From assembly GCA_024644505.1 (NCBI GenBank), contig JAHEHQ010000033.1, positions 1-12,593 of the forward strand: a stretch of 12,593 nucleotides of DNA, given 5' to 3'. The notes under the pieces are model-generated. The model ran no database searches and was not told the origin of the DNA. It worked only from the letters and a program-made list of their open reading frames with translations. Within the stretch, counting starts at the first letter, position 1, and each line of letters begins with the position of its first letter. This document shows positions 1 to 6,708 of the stretch, one piece after another. Position numbers and translations under genes: made by a program. The DNA is from Gammaproteobacteria bacterium. Its GTDB lineage: Bacteria > Pseudomonadota > Gammaproteobacteria > Chromatiales > Chromatiaceae.

Positions 1-489
1 TATCGTCGCCTGAAGCTTGCCGGGTATGGAGGTCACCAGAATAATCAGTGTCCGGGACACGGGCTCTTCCAGGGTCTTCAACAGGCTGTTGGAAGCCGAT
101 ATGTTGAGCGCGTCGGCGGGCTCAATGATAATCACCTTGTACCCACCATACTGGGCAGTCAACACCTCACGGCTGGTGACGCCCCGGATGGCATCTATCC
201 TGATACCTTTGCCCGCTTCCTCCGGCATCACGACAGTGAAATCAGGGTGATTACCGGCCTTGAGAAGCAGACAGCCCTTGCAGTTGCCACAGGGCATACC
301 TGCCTTGCCGTTTCCGGTACAGAGCAATGATGCGGCGAAACAGTGGGCAAACCGGCTTTTACCCAGACCTGCGGCCCCGTTGATCAGCAGCGCATGGGGA
401 AGTCGTCCTTCAGTGCGTCCGGCTTGGAGACGCTGCCACTGTGTATGGTGCCAGGGCAGTATCGAAAAGTTGTCGTTGGCCTCTTGCAC
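1..489 (-). CDS. holB: DNA polymerase III delta' subunit, N-terminal part (3' end beyond window)
   Basis: Delta' is the rigid subunit of the bacterial clamp loader, which places the beta clamp on primed DNA. The 163 visible residues read without interruption to the window edge. An AAA+ Walker A motif GAAGLGKS lies at residues 38-45. Four zinc-ligand-type cysteines are at 57, 67, 70 and 73 (PCGNCKGC). The conserved segment SNSLLKTLEEP is at 133-143. The start is taken as GTG at 489-487, because the codon just before it in frame is TAG and no ATG lies near. A GGAG sits 6 bases upstream, inside the inverted-repeat element at 490-601. Unlike E. coli delta', whose P-loop is degenerate, this one keeps the GK(S/T) signature, as in several other lineages. 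It follows tmk as in E. coli, but 108 bases of element now separate the two. Identity is confident; the start is moderately so. Confidence 0.93.
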   Translation of the reverse strand, partial: MQEANDNFSILPWHHTQWQRLQAGRTEGRLPHALLINGAAGLGKSRFAHCFAASLLCTGNGKAGMPCGNCKGCLLLKAGNHPDFTVVMPEEAGKGIRIDAIRGVTSREVLTAQYGGYKVIIIEPADALNISASNSLLKTLEEPVSRTLIILVTSIPGKLQATI

Positions 490-601
490 CTAGTACTCCG
501 TCAATATGATAGTGCCGGGTTCAGTGAGTTTGTCAGCGTTCATGGCAAGGCGCAACTCGCCGGCAATGGCTGGCTTCCCCTGCCAATTGACGGAGTACTA
601 G
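490..601. mobile_element. 112-bp MITE-like element with 16-bp terminal inverted repeats
   Basis: The bases CTAGTACTCCGTCAAT at 490-505 are repeated exactly in inverted orientation at 586-601. The 80 bases between carry no plausible gene. Both outer ends are CTAG, a palindrome, so it could be a 4-bp target duplication (it fits the YTAR target known for some IS5-family elements) or simply part of the repeat. The element lies precisely between the tmk stop codon (598-600, inside the right CTAG) and the holB GTG (489-487). Collapsing the two CTAG copies into one would leave tmk ending in TAG immediately followed by the holB GTG, so the insertion disrupts neither gene. No transposase gene and no second copy are visible in the window. 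A non-mobile intergenic repeat or a long-range hairpin are alternatives. Confidence 0.7.
496..499 (-). promoter_or_regulatory. Shine-Dalgarno for holB supplied by the repeat end
   Basis: On the minus strand the end of the inverted repeat reads GGAG-TACTAG-GTG, a good Shine-Dalgarno core 6 bases before the holB start. It decides the GTG start. Because the repeat is symmetric, the same outward-facing GGAG exists at the other end of the element. Confidence 0.6.
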
Positions 602-1257
602 TTCACCGCGGACAGGTAACTGCCGAGCACCGTTGCGATCTGGCCTCTGACCTGATCAACCGACAATGATGCGTCGATGACTCTCACACGTTCGGGTTCC
701 CTTCCGGCTATCTCCAGATAGGCCTCTCTGACCCCATCGAAGAACGACCGGTGTTCCACCTCGAAACGATCGGGTTCGGAGCGGTTGCCTGCCCTTGCCA
801 GACCCGTTTCCACGGGCAGATCGAGCAACAGTGTCAGATCCGGCTTCAAATCACCCTGCACCCATTTCTCAAGGGTCCGGATACGCTCCGAATCCATACC
901 CCGGCCACCCCCCTGATAGGCGTACGAGGCGTCGGTGAAACGATCACAGAGCACCCACATACCCGCGTTCAGAGCCGGGTTGATGACGCTTTCGATATGT
1001 TCCGCCCGGGCCCCGAAGATCAGGAGGAGTTCGGCATCGCTTCCCATGCCGCTGTGTTTGTGGTCCAGCAGGAGCCGGCGAATATCCTCACCCAGTTCCG
1101 TACCGCCCGGTTCCCGGGTGAATATATGCCTTCTGCCCACCGAATCCAGCAGTTGCCGGATATACGCCAGGTTACTGCTCTTTCCGGCACCTTCGATACC
1201 CTCAACCGTAATGAACTTTCCCCGCTCGCTCATGTTATCTGTGTGAATCTTCATCAT
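598..1257 (-). CDS. tmk: Thymidylate kinase
   Basis: Phosphorylates dTMP to dTDP with ATP in the cytoplasm, feeding dTTP synthesis. The 219-residue product has the P-loop GIEGAGKS at 20-27, then REPGGT, the DRF motif followed by the SYAYQGGGRG segment that contacts the nucleotide base, and an arginine-bearing lid region (RAGNRSEPDRFE). E. coli Tmk is about 213 residues, so length is normal. The ATG at 1257 overlaps the mltG stop (ATGA), which implies translational coupling; a second ATG follows directly. A third in-frame ATG at 1233 (MSERGKFITVEG) lies closer to the usual family N-terminus but has no visible Shine-Dalgarno, so the true start may be any of the three. The TAG stop lies inside the end of the 490-601 element. 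Confidence 0.97.
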   Translation of the reverse strand: MMKIHTDNMSERGKFITVEGIEGAGKSSNLAYIRQLLDSVGRRHIFTREPGGTELGEDIRRLLLDHKHSGMGSDAELLLIFGARAEHIESVINPALNAGMWVLCDRFTDASYAYQGGGRGMDSERIRTLEKWVQGDLKPDLTLLLDLPVETGLARAGNRSEPDRFEVEHRSFFDGVREAYLEIAGREPERVRVIDASLSVDQVRGQIATVLGSYLSAVN

Positions 1258-2252
1258 CGCTTGAGCTGATACTTGCGAACCGCCTGGTTGTGTTGCTTGA
1301 GTGTTGCGGAAAATTGATGGCTGCCATCACCCCTGGCTACGAAGTACAAAGCCTTTCCATCCTCGGGATGCAGTACGGACCTGATTGCGTCAGCACCGGG
1401 CATACTGATGGGGGTCGGTGTCAGACCTTTGTGTACATAGGTGTTGTACGGGCTGTCGCGTTTCAGATCGCGGCGACGGATGTTGCCTTTGTATTCGTCA
1501 CCCATGGCATAGATTACCGTGGGATCCGTCTGAAGCTTCATCCCCTTTTTCAGGCGCCGGATGAAAACCCCGGCTATCGCGGGCCGCTCACTGGCCAGCC
1601 CTGTCTCTTTTTCCACGATGGACGCCAGGATCAGCGCTTCGTAAGGTGTTTTCAGGGGTAGTCCTTCCTGGCGCTCAGGCCACTCCGACTCCAGAATCTT
1701 GCGCATGGCCTCGTGGGCCCTCCTGAGAAAGGCCTTGTCTGTGGTGCCCCGGGGAAATCTGTAGGTATCGGGGAGAAAGCGCCCCTCGGGGTGCTCATCC
1801 GGGTAACCCAGTTCCTTCATGATTTCCCCAGGCGGGAGATCCTTCAGTGTCTGGGTCAAGGCGGAATGCTGGCCGACCGCCTGGAGTACCTGTTTAAAAT
1901 TCCATCCCTCGACCAGGGTCAGGGAATAGGACATCACTTTCCCGGAGGTCAACAGATTCAGAAGATCCCTGGGTTTCATACCAGGGCTGAACTGGTACTC
2001 GCCGGCCTTGATTTTCTTGGCCGACCCATCCCAGCGGGCCAGCAGGCGCAGGTAAAAGGGTTTGTCCAGGTAACCCATTTCATGCAGATCGTTGGCGAGC
2101 GTTGACACCGTGCTGCCGAGTCTGAGTTCGTATACCTCACCATCCGTGGGTATCCCAAGGGGCGTATCAATAAAGTTATTGAAATCCATCATCAGCCAGG
2201 CAAACACAAAGCTTGCCAGGATAATCGTCAAACCAATGATACGCTGCGGCAT
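1254..2252 (-). CDS. mltG: Endolytic murein transglycosylase MltG (YceG-like)
   Basis: MltG is an inner-membrane lytic transglycosylase that cuts nascent glycan strands and is thought to terminate their growth. The 332-residue product starts with a short basic N-terminus and one hydrophobic segment at about residues 5-22, consistent with a single membrane anchor and a periplasmic body. A LysM-like segment probably covers about 40-100. The catalytic YceG domain follows, with the conserved ASIVEKETG at 210-218, which contains the active-site glutamate (E214 or E216). The ATG overlaps the pabC stop by one base (TAATG), with GAGG upstream as the likely ribosome site. The end overlaps tmk. The order pabC-mltG-tmk-holB matches E. 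coli. Confidence 0.96.
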   Translation of the reverse strand: MPQRIIGLTIILASFVFAWLMMDFNNFIDTPLGIPTDGEVYELRLGSTVSTLANDLHEMGYLDKPFYLRLLARWDGSAKKIKAGEYQFSPGMKPRDLLNLLTSGKVMSYSLTLVEGWNFKQVLQAVGQHSALTQTLKDLPPGEIMKELGYPDEHPEGRFLPDTYRFPRGTTDKAFLRRAHEAMRKILESEWPERQEGLPLKTPYEALILASIVEKETGLASERPAIAGVFIRRLKKGMKLQTDPTVIYAMGDEYKGNIRRRDLKRDSPYNTYVHKGLTPTPISMPGADAIRSVLHPEDGKALYFVARGDGSHQFSATLKQHNQAVRKYQLKR

Positions 2253-3076
2253 TAGTGTACCTCGTCACCAAATCCCCGGCTCACAACCTCTTTGACAAGA
2301 CCCGTATCCATGCACTCCAACCCGTAGGTCCAGTCTCCCACCTTCGCGACAGGCCGTATACCGATCAGTGAATTGGTCAGGAACAGACCATCAGCAGCCT
2401 TAAGATCCGCCAGACGGAGATTTTGAATCGACAAGGGGATCCCCAGCTTCTCGGCCTGTTCCATAACCAGGCCACGCATGATACCGGCGATTCCGCAGTT
2501 TGTGAGATCAGGCGTGACCAGACGACCCCGGAGGAAAAGAAACAGATTGCTCGCGGTGCCCTCGATGAGATATCCCTCGGTATCGAACATCAATCCCTCG
2601 GCGATTCGATCATCGGACCACTCGGATCTCGCCAGAACCTGCTCAATGCGATTGAGCGTCTTCATGCCGGCCAGCACCGGATTTCTCCCGAGCCGCAGCG
2701 AGCACAAACGGACTTCCACCCCCGGGTCCGACCGGGTATCCAAATGGGCGGGCCAGGGTGTGCAGTCCAGAATCCGGTTGGGCTTTGACGGCACGGGTGG
2801 CCGATACCCCCTCTGACCAGCCCCCCGGGTGACGATGATCTTCAGAATCCCATGCTGTTCGGCGTCTATCTCCGCCAGGGACTCCCGGAGCAGCAGAGAT
2901 TCGTCCGGGCACTCAATACCCATACGTTCGCAGCCGGATCGAAGGCGATTCATATGTGGCTTCCAGAGACAAGGCTGTCCTTCAACCACGGCCAGGGTCT
3001 CAAACAGGCCGTCGCCGTACTGCAGACCCCGGTCGGCGGCCTCGATTACCTGGGTAGGTGTGCCGTTAATCAACAA
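2252..3076 (-). CDS. pabC: Aminodeoxychorismate lyase (PLP fold type IV)
   Basis: Converts 4-amino-4-deoxychorismate to p-aminobenzoate and pyruvate for folate synthesis. The 274-residue product opens with INGTPTQVIEAADRGLQYGDG, typical of fold-type IV PLP enzymes such as PabC, IlvE and D-amino acid transaminases. K139 in AGMKTLNR is the expected PLP lysine (K140 in E. coli PabC). The segment GIAGIMRGLVME matches the cofactor-phosphate region. Position between fabF and mltG favours PabC over an aminotransferase. The start is TTG at 3076, with a second TTG directly after it. The upstream GGGA is a weak, rather distant Shine-Dalgarno, so initiation looks inefficient. A terminator-like hairpin at 3101-3128 separates it from fabF. 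Confidence 0.93.
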   Translation of the reverse strand: MLINGTPTQVIEAADRGLQYGDGLFETLAVVEGQPCLWKPHMNRLRSGCERMGIECPDESLLLRESLAEIDAEQHGILKIIVTRGAGQRGYRPPVPSKPNRILDCTPWPAHLDTRSDPGVEVRLCSLRLGRNPVLAGMKTLNRIEQVLARSEWSDDRIAEGLMFDTEGYLIEGTASNLFLFLRGRLVTPDLTNCGIAGIMRGLVMEQAEKLGIPLSIQNLRLADLKAADGLFLTNSLIGIRPVAKVGDWTYGLECMDTGLVKEVVSRGFGDEVH

Positions 3077-3100
3077 GCTGAGATTCCCGCCGTCTAACGG

Positions 3101-3128
3101 AAAAGGCGGGATCCCGACCCCGCCTTTT
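3101..3128 (-). terminator. Intrinsic terminator between fabF and pabC
   Basis: AAAAGGCGGG at 3101-3110 pairs perfectly with CCCGCCTTTT at 3119-3128 around an 8-base loop, giving a 10-bp stem. The flanking A and T runs make it usable in both directions. It lies 34 bases after the fabF stop and 24 bases before the pabC start, so it should end most fab transcripts. pabC-mltG-tmk-holB would then depend on read-through or their own promoter, which I could not identify. Confidence 0.75.
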
Positions 3129-3161
3129 CTTCTTCATCAGGATGATGACTTCGAACCCCGG

Positions 3162-4406
3162 TCAACCGGTGAAGCGGCGGAAAACCAGGGATCCGTTGGT
3201 GCCCCCGAAACCGAATGAATTGGACACGGCCACATCGATATCCATCTCCCGGGCTGTGTTGGGAACATAATCCAGATCACATTCCGGGTCCGGGTTCTCC
3301 AGGTTTATGGTCGGCGGCGCCACCTGGTCGCGTATGGCAAGGACGGTGAATACAGCCTCGGCCCCGCCTGCCGCTCCCAGCATGTGTCCGGTCATGGACT
3401 TGGTGGAGCTTACGCACAGTTTATGGGCATGGTCACCGAAGGCCCTTTTAACGGCAATGGTTTCCGCCACATCGCCTGCCGGCGTGGAGGTACCGTGGGC
3501 ATTGATATATTTGACCTGATCCGTGTTGATGCCAGCATCGTTCAAAGCAAGCAACATGCAGTCACTGGCACCCTCTCCGTTTTCCGAAGGCGCGGTCATG
3601 TGAAAAGCGTCGGAGTTCATGCCGATACCCACCAGTTCCGCAAGAATGTTCGCACCCCGGGCCTTGGCGATTTCGTAAGCTTCCAACACCATGACACCGG
3701 CGCCGTCACTCAATACGAACCCGTCCCGGTCCCGATCCCAGGGCCGGCTTGCACCTTGCGGGTCGTCATTTCGCGTTGACAGGGCCCGGGCCGCCGCAAA
3801 ACCGCCCAGTCCGACCGGTGATGTTGCCATCTCCGCCCCACCCGCGATCATGACATCAATGTAACCATGGCGTATGAGCCGGGCCGCCTCACCGATATTA
3901 TGGGTACCGCTGGCACAGGCCGATACGATCGAGTAATTGGGCCCCTTCAGGCCGTATTTGATGGAAAGGTCACCCGCCACCATGTTGACAATGTTCGCAG
4001 GCACAAAGAAAGGCGAGATCTTTCTCGGCCCCCTGTCGATATAGGCTTGGTAATTGTTTTCAATGCCCGTTATTCCACCAATTCCGCTGCCGATCGCCAC
4101 ACCGATGCGCTTGGCGTTCTCCTCGGTGACCTCCAGTCCAGCCTGTTCAATGGCCTGACAGCCCGCTCCCATTCCATAGTGGATAAACTTATCCATCTTG
4201 CGTGCATCTTTGTTGGAGATGTACTGGGTGATGTCAAAGTCGTAAATGGGACCGCCGAAGTGCACACTGAATGGTTCGACGTCGAAATGGGTGATGGGCC
4301 GGATACCGCTTTTGCCGGCAATTATATTGTCCCAGGACTCCGCCACCGTATGTCCAACAGGAGCGACCATGCCGAGACCGGTTACCACAACCCTTCTTTC
4401 AGACAT
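3162..4406 (-). CDS. fabF: Beta-ketoacyl-ACP synthase II
   Basis: Condenses malonyl-ACP with acyl-ACP in the elongation cycle of type II fatty-acid synthesis; FabF also adjusts the saturated/unsaturated ratio. The 414-residue product has the Cys-His-His triad: C164 in VSACASGTHN, H304 in NAHGTSTPAGD and H341 in TGHMLGAAGGAE. It also has the N-terminal VVVTGLGMVAPVG and C-terminal NSFGFGGTNGS. Length and motifs fit FabF (about 413 residues in E. coli) rather than FabB. The ATG has AGAGG 11 bases upstream. It follows acpP, from which a terminator-like hairpin separates it, and is itself followed by a second terminator, so its dosage is probably set separately from its neighbours. Confidence 0.98.
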   Translation of the reverse strand: MSERRVVVTGLGMVAPVGHTVAESWDNIIAGKSGIRPITHFDVEPFSVHFGGPIYDFDITQYISNKDARKMDKFIHYGMGAGCQAIEQAGLEVTEENAKRIGVAIGSGIGGITGIENNYQAYIDRGPRKISPFFVPANIVNMVAGDLSIKYGLKGPNYSIVSACASGTHNIGEAARLIRHGYIDVMIAGGAEMATSPVGLGGFAAARALSTRNDDPQGASRPWDRDRDGFVLSDGAGVMVLEAYEIAKARGANILAELVGIGMNSDAFHMTAPSENGEGASDCMLLALNDAGINTDQVKYINAHGTSTPAGDVAETIAVKRAFGDHAHKLCVSSTKSMTGHMLGAAGGAEAVFTVLAIRDQVAPPTINLENPDPECDLDYVPNTAREMDIDVAVSNSFGFGGTNGSLVFRRFTG

Positions 4407-4443
4407 GTTTAAATCTAACCTCTATGACAATTTCTTAGGATCG

Positions 4444-4490
4444 AAAAAGACAAAAGGCCGAACCCCGCTGAAACGGCAGATTACGGCCTT
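4444..4490 (-). terminator. Intrinsic terminator or attenuator after acpP
   Basis: On the minus strand AAGGCCG (4490-4484) pairs with CGGCCTT (4460-4454). The stem extends by two A-T pairs past a bulged T and is followed by TTGTCTTTTT. The loop is large (about 20 bases). It lies between the acpP stop and the fabF start, where partial termination would keep acyl carrier protein mRNA above fabF mRNA. Confidence 0.65.
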
Positions 4491-4511
4491 GTCCGATGAA
4501 CTGCGGAGCGA

Positions 4512-4748
4512 TCAGCTGGAATGCGCGACGATGTAATCTACCGCCTGCTGTATCGTCGTGATCTTTTCGGCATCTTCGTCGGGGATCTCAGTCTCGAATT
4601 CCTCTTCCAGAGCCATGACCAGTTCCACGGTATCCAGGGAATCCGCACCCAGATCGTCCACGAAAGAGGCTTCCATGGTGGCCTCGTCCTCGGTGACACC
4701 GAGCTGTTCCACAACAATTTTTCTAACCCGTTCTTCGACTGAGCTCAT
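4512..4748 (-). CDS. acpP: Acyl carrier protein
   Basis: Small acidic cytoplasmic carrier of growing acyl chains for fatty-acid, phospholipid and lipid A synthesis. The 78-residue product is the usual length and has the phosphopantetheine site GADSLDTVELV with the modified serine at S37. It is strongly acidic, with the usual helix II and III acidic patches. A GGAGGT Shine-Dalgarno at 4764-4759 lies 10 bases before the ATG and is the strongest ribosome site in the cluster, in line with the very high abundance of ACP. It has its own candidate promoter upstream and a terminator-like hairpin downstream. Confidence 0.99.
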   Translation of the reverse strand: MSSVEERVRKIVVEQLGVTEDEATMEASFVDDLGADSLDTVELVMALEEEFETEIPDEDAEKITTIQQAVDYIVAHSS

Positions 4749-4804
4749 TTTCTTTATTACCTCCGCGTAATTTCCAGGTGATGCCCAACGGTAACCGACG
4801 GGCT

Positions 4805-4833
4805 ATTGTATAACAAAACCGTTAATTTTGAAG
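4805..4833 (-). promoter_or_regulatory. Candidate sigma70 promoter of acpP
   Basis: On the minus strand TACAAT (4810-4805) is a 5/6 match to the -10 box. CTTCAA (4833-4828), 17 bases upstream, is only a weak -35 box. Transcription would begin near 4798, leaving about a 50-base leader before acpP. The palindrome CGGTTACCG at 4797-4789 lies next to the predicted start and could be an operator. It lies in the 186-base fabG-acpP gap, much the longest gap in the lipid cluster. Confidence 0.45.
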
Positions 4834-4934
4834 TAATTCCAACAGCGACACCCGTTTTGGCATCGGGCCTGATTTCTGACTGTTTTCCTTTGGTTAATAC
4901 AGCCATACAACCCCGACCGGGATTTCCCCTGTTG

Positions 4935-5675
4935 TCATCCCATGTACATGCCGCCGTTGACGTGAAGCGTCTCACCCGTAATGTACCCGGCTGTCTCAGA
5001 TGCCAGAAAAGCCACGGCTGAAGCGATCTCATCAGGGCTCCCAAGCCTGCCAAGGGGAATATTCGACAACAGGGCCGCCTTTTGTGCTTCAGGCAGTTCC
5101 CTGGTCATGTCCGTGTCGATAAAACCCGGCGCCACGGCGTTGACCGTGATACCCCGGGATCCAACCTCCCTTGCCAGTGATTTGGTAAAGCCGATGAGGC
5201 CCGCCTTGGCGGCAGAGTAATTGGTCTGCCCTGGGTTGCCCGTTGCACCAACCACAGAGGTGATATTGATGATCCTTCCCTTCCGGGCTTTCATCATGGC
5301 CCGCAGGCAGGCCTTGGACAACCGGTATACGGAGGTCAGATTGGTGTTGATGATGTCATCCCACTCTTCGTCCTTCATGCGCATGAGCAGGTTGTCCCGG
5401 GTTATCCCGGCATTGTTGACCAGGATCGACGGGGCGCCGAATTCTCCGGACAGGGTCTTGATCACCTCATCCACAGACCGCTGTTCAGTGACGTCCAGCC
5501 TGATGCCGCGGCCTTTGATTCCGGCCGCCGCGAGACGCTCACTGATGGCGGCGGCACCCTCCTCGGAGGTTGCGGTGCCAACGACCGTGGCCCCCTGGGC
5601 ACCGAGTGTGTCGGCTATGGCTTTGCCGATCCCTCTGCTGGCACCGGTTACGAGCGCGATTTCATCTTGCAGCAT
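4935..5675 (-). CDS. fabG: 3-oxoacyl-ACP reductase
   Basis: NADPH-dependent reduction of 3-ketoacyl-ACP to 3-hydroxyacyl-ACP, the first reduction of each elongation cycle. The 246-residue product is a classical short-chain dehydrogenase: cofactor motif GASRGIG at 11-17, NNAG at 87-90, and catalytic S140, Y153 and K157 (NYSAAKAG). It ends with the ITGETLHVNGGMYM tail typical of FabG. The ATG at 5675 is chosen over the longer frame start at 5720, because GGAG lies 10 bases upstream of it and MLQDEIALVTGASRG matches family length. It follows fabH directly; the expected fabD between them is missing. Confidence 0.98.
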   Translation of the reverse strand: MLQDEIALVTGASRGIGKAIADTLGAQGATVVGTATSEEGAAAISERLAAAGIKGRGIRLDVTEQRSVDEVIKTLSGEFGAPSILVNNAGITRDNLLMRMKDEEWDDIINTNLTSVYRLSKACLRAMMKARKGRIINITSVVGATGNPGQTNYSAAKAGLIGFTKSLAREVGSRGITVNAVAPGFIDTDMTRELPEAQKAALLSNIPLGRLGSPDEIASAVAFLASETAGYITGETLHVNGGMYMG

Positions 5676-5739
5676 CAAAGGTCTCCATAAATCCTGGGGC
5701 CGTTGAACCCGAAAAACCATTGTTCCGATATGTCAGGCC

Positions 5740-6708
5740 CTAGTACCTGGCCAGCACCGAACCCCACGTAAACCCTCCCCCGAAGGCCTCCATGAGCAGC
5801 ATATCCCCGCGTTTGATCCGGCCGTCCCTCACTGCGACGTCCAGCGCCAGGGGAACCGAGGCCGCGGATGTATTACCGTGCTGGTCAACCGTCACCACCA
5901 CGCGGTCCATGGACATACGCAGTTTCTTCGCCGTGGCGCGGATGATGCGGATATTGGCCTGGTGGGGAATCAGCCAGTCGATATCGCTCTTGTCCAGATT
6001 GTTGTGTTCCAGGGTTTCATCCACGATCCGGCCCAGGGTATTGACCGCCATCTTGAAGACTTCATTGCCTCTCATCTCCACGAAGGCGCGTTCCGTGCTC
6101 ATCTTGTCATAGCCTTTGGACACCCCGTCCGGCACATGCAGCAGGCTGACGTAATCTCCATCGGCGTGGAGATGACTGGACAATATTCCGGGCTCTTCAG
6201 CCGCTTCCAGGATAACCGCTCCGGCCCCATCCCCGAAAAGCACGCAGGTACCGCGGTCTTTCCAGTTGAGAATGCGTGAAAAGGTTTCGGCACCGATGAC
6301 CAATGCGCACTTCGTGCTGCCGCTTCGAACGAATTTATCCGCCACGCCCAGGGCATAGACAAAGCCCGTACAGACCGCCTGGATATCGAACGCCGCGCAG
6401 CCGTGGATGCCCAGCCTGCTCTGCAGCAGACAGGCCGTGCTCGGAAACACCTGATCCGGGGTTGTCGTTGCCAGCACGATCAGATCGATATCATCCGGCC
6501 CCTTGCCCGCTGCCTCCATGGCAAGCCTTGCCGCGTTCTCTGCAAGATCGCAGGTGGTTTCACCGGGCTCCGCGATGTGCCGTTTCTTGATACCCGTACG
6601 ATCCTGAATCCACTGATCCGAAGTATCGACCAGCTTTTCGAGGTCGTGGTTGGTCATCACGTTCCGTGGCAGATACCCCCCCGTCCCTGCTATCCGGGAA
6701 TAAGTCAC
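5740..6708 (-). CDS. fabH: Beta-ketoacyl-ACP synthase III
   Basis: Starts fatty-acid synthesis by condensing acetyl-CoA with malonyl-ACP. The 322-residue product has the catalytic triad C113 (QAVCTGF), H249 (IPHQAN) and N279 (HGNTSAAS), plus the GFGGG-like C-terminal turn AFGGGFTWGS. Length is that of E. coli FabH (317). It starts with GTG at 6708, overlapping the plsX stop in the four bases GTGA, so it is probably translated by coupling to plsX. The 64 bases after its stop lead straight to fabG with no room for fabD. Confidence 0.98.
   Translation of the reverse strand: MTYSRIAGTGGYLPRNVMTNHDLEKLVDTSDQWIQDRTGIKKRHIAEPGETTCDLAENAARLAMEAAGKGPDDIDLIVLATTTPDQVFPSTACLLQSRLGIHGCAAFDIQAVCTGFVYALGVADKFVRSGSTKCALVIGAETFSRILNWKDRGTCVLFGDGAGAVILEAAEEPGILSSHLHADGDYVSLLHVPDGVSKGYDKMSTERAFVEMRGNEVFKMAVNTLGRIVDETLEHNNLDKSDIDWLIPHQANIRIIRATAKKLRMSMDRVVVTVDQHGNTSAASVPLALDVAVRDGRIKRGDMLLMEAFGGGFTWGSVLARY

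Noticed and set aside
751..1269. A 172-codon open frame on the plus strand
   Set aside because: It is antisense to tmk, which is certain from its P-loop and DRF motifs; no sign of coding on the other strand.
3867..4412. A 181-codon open frame on the plus strand
   Set aside because: It is antisense to fabF and shows no protein-like motif.
5676..5739. Remnant of fabD between fabH and fabG
   Set aside because: The 64 bases show no FabD-like motif in any frame, so this is absence rather than a visible pseudogene.
5738..5746. A second copy of the CTAGTAC repeat end at the fabH stop
   Set aside because: Only seven bases match, there is no partner arm nearby, and the bases are explained by the Tyr-stop codons of fabH.
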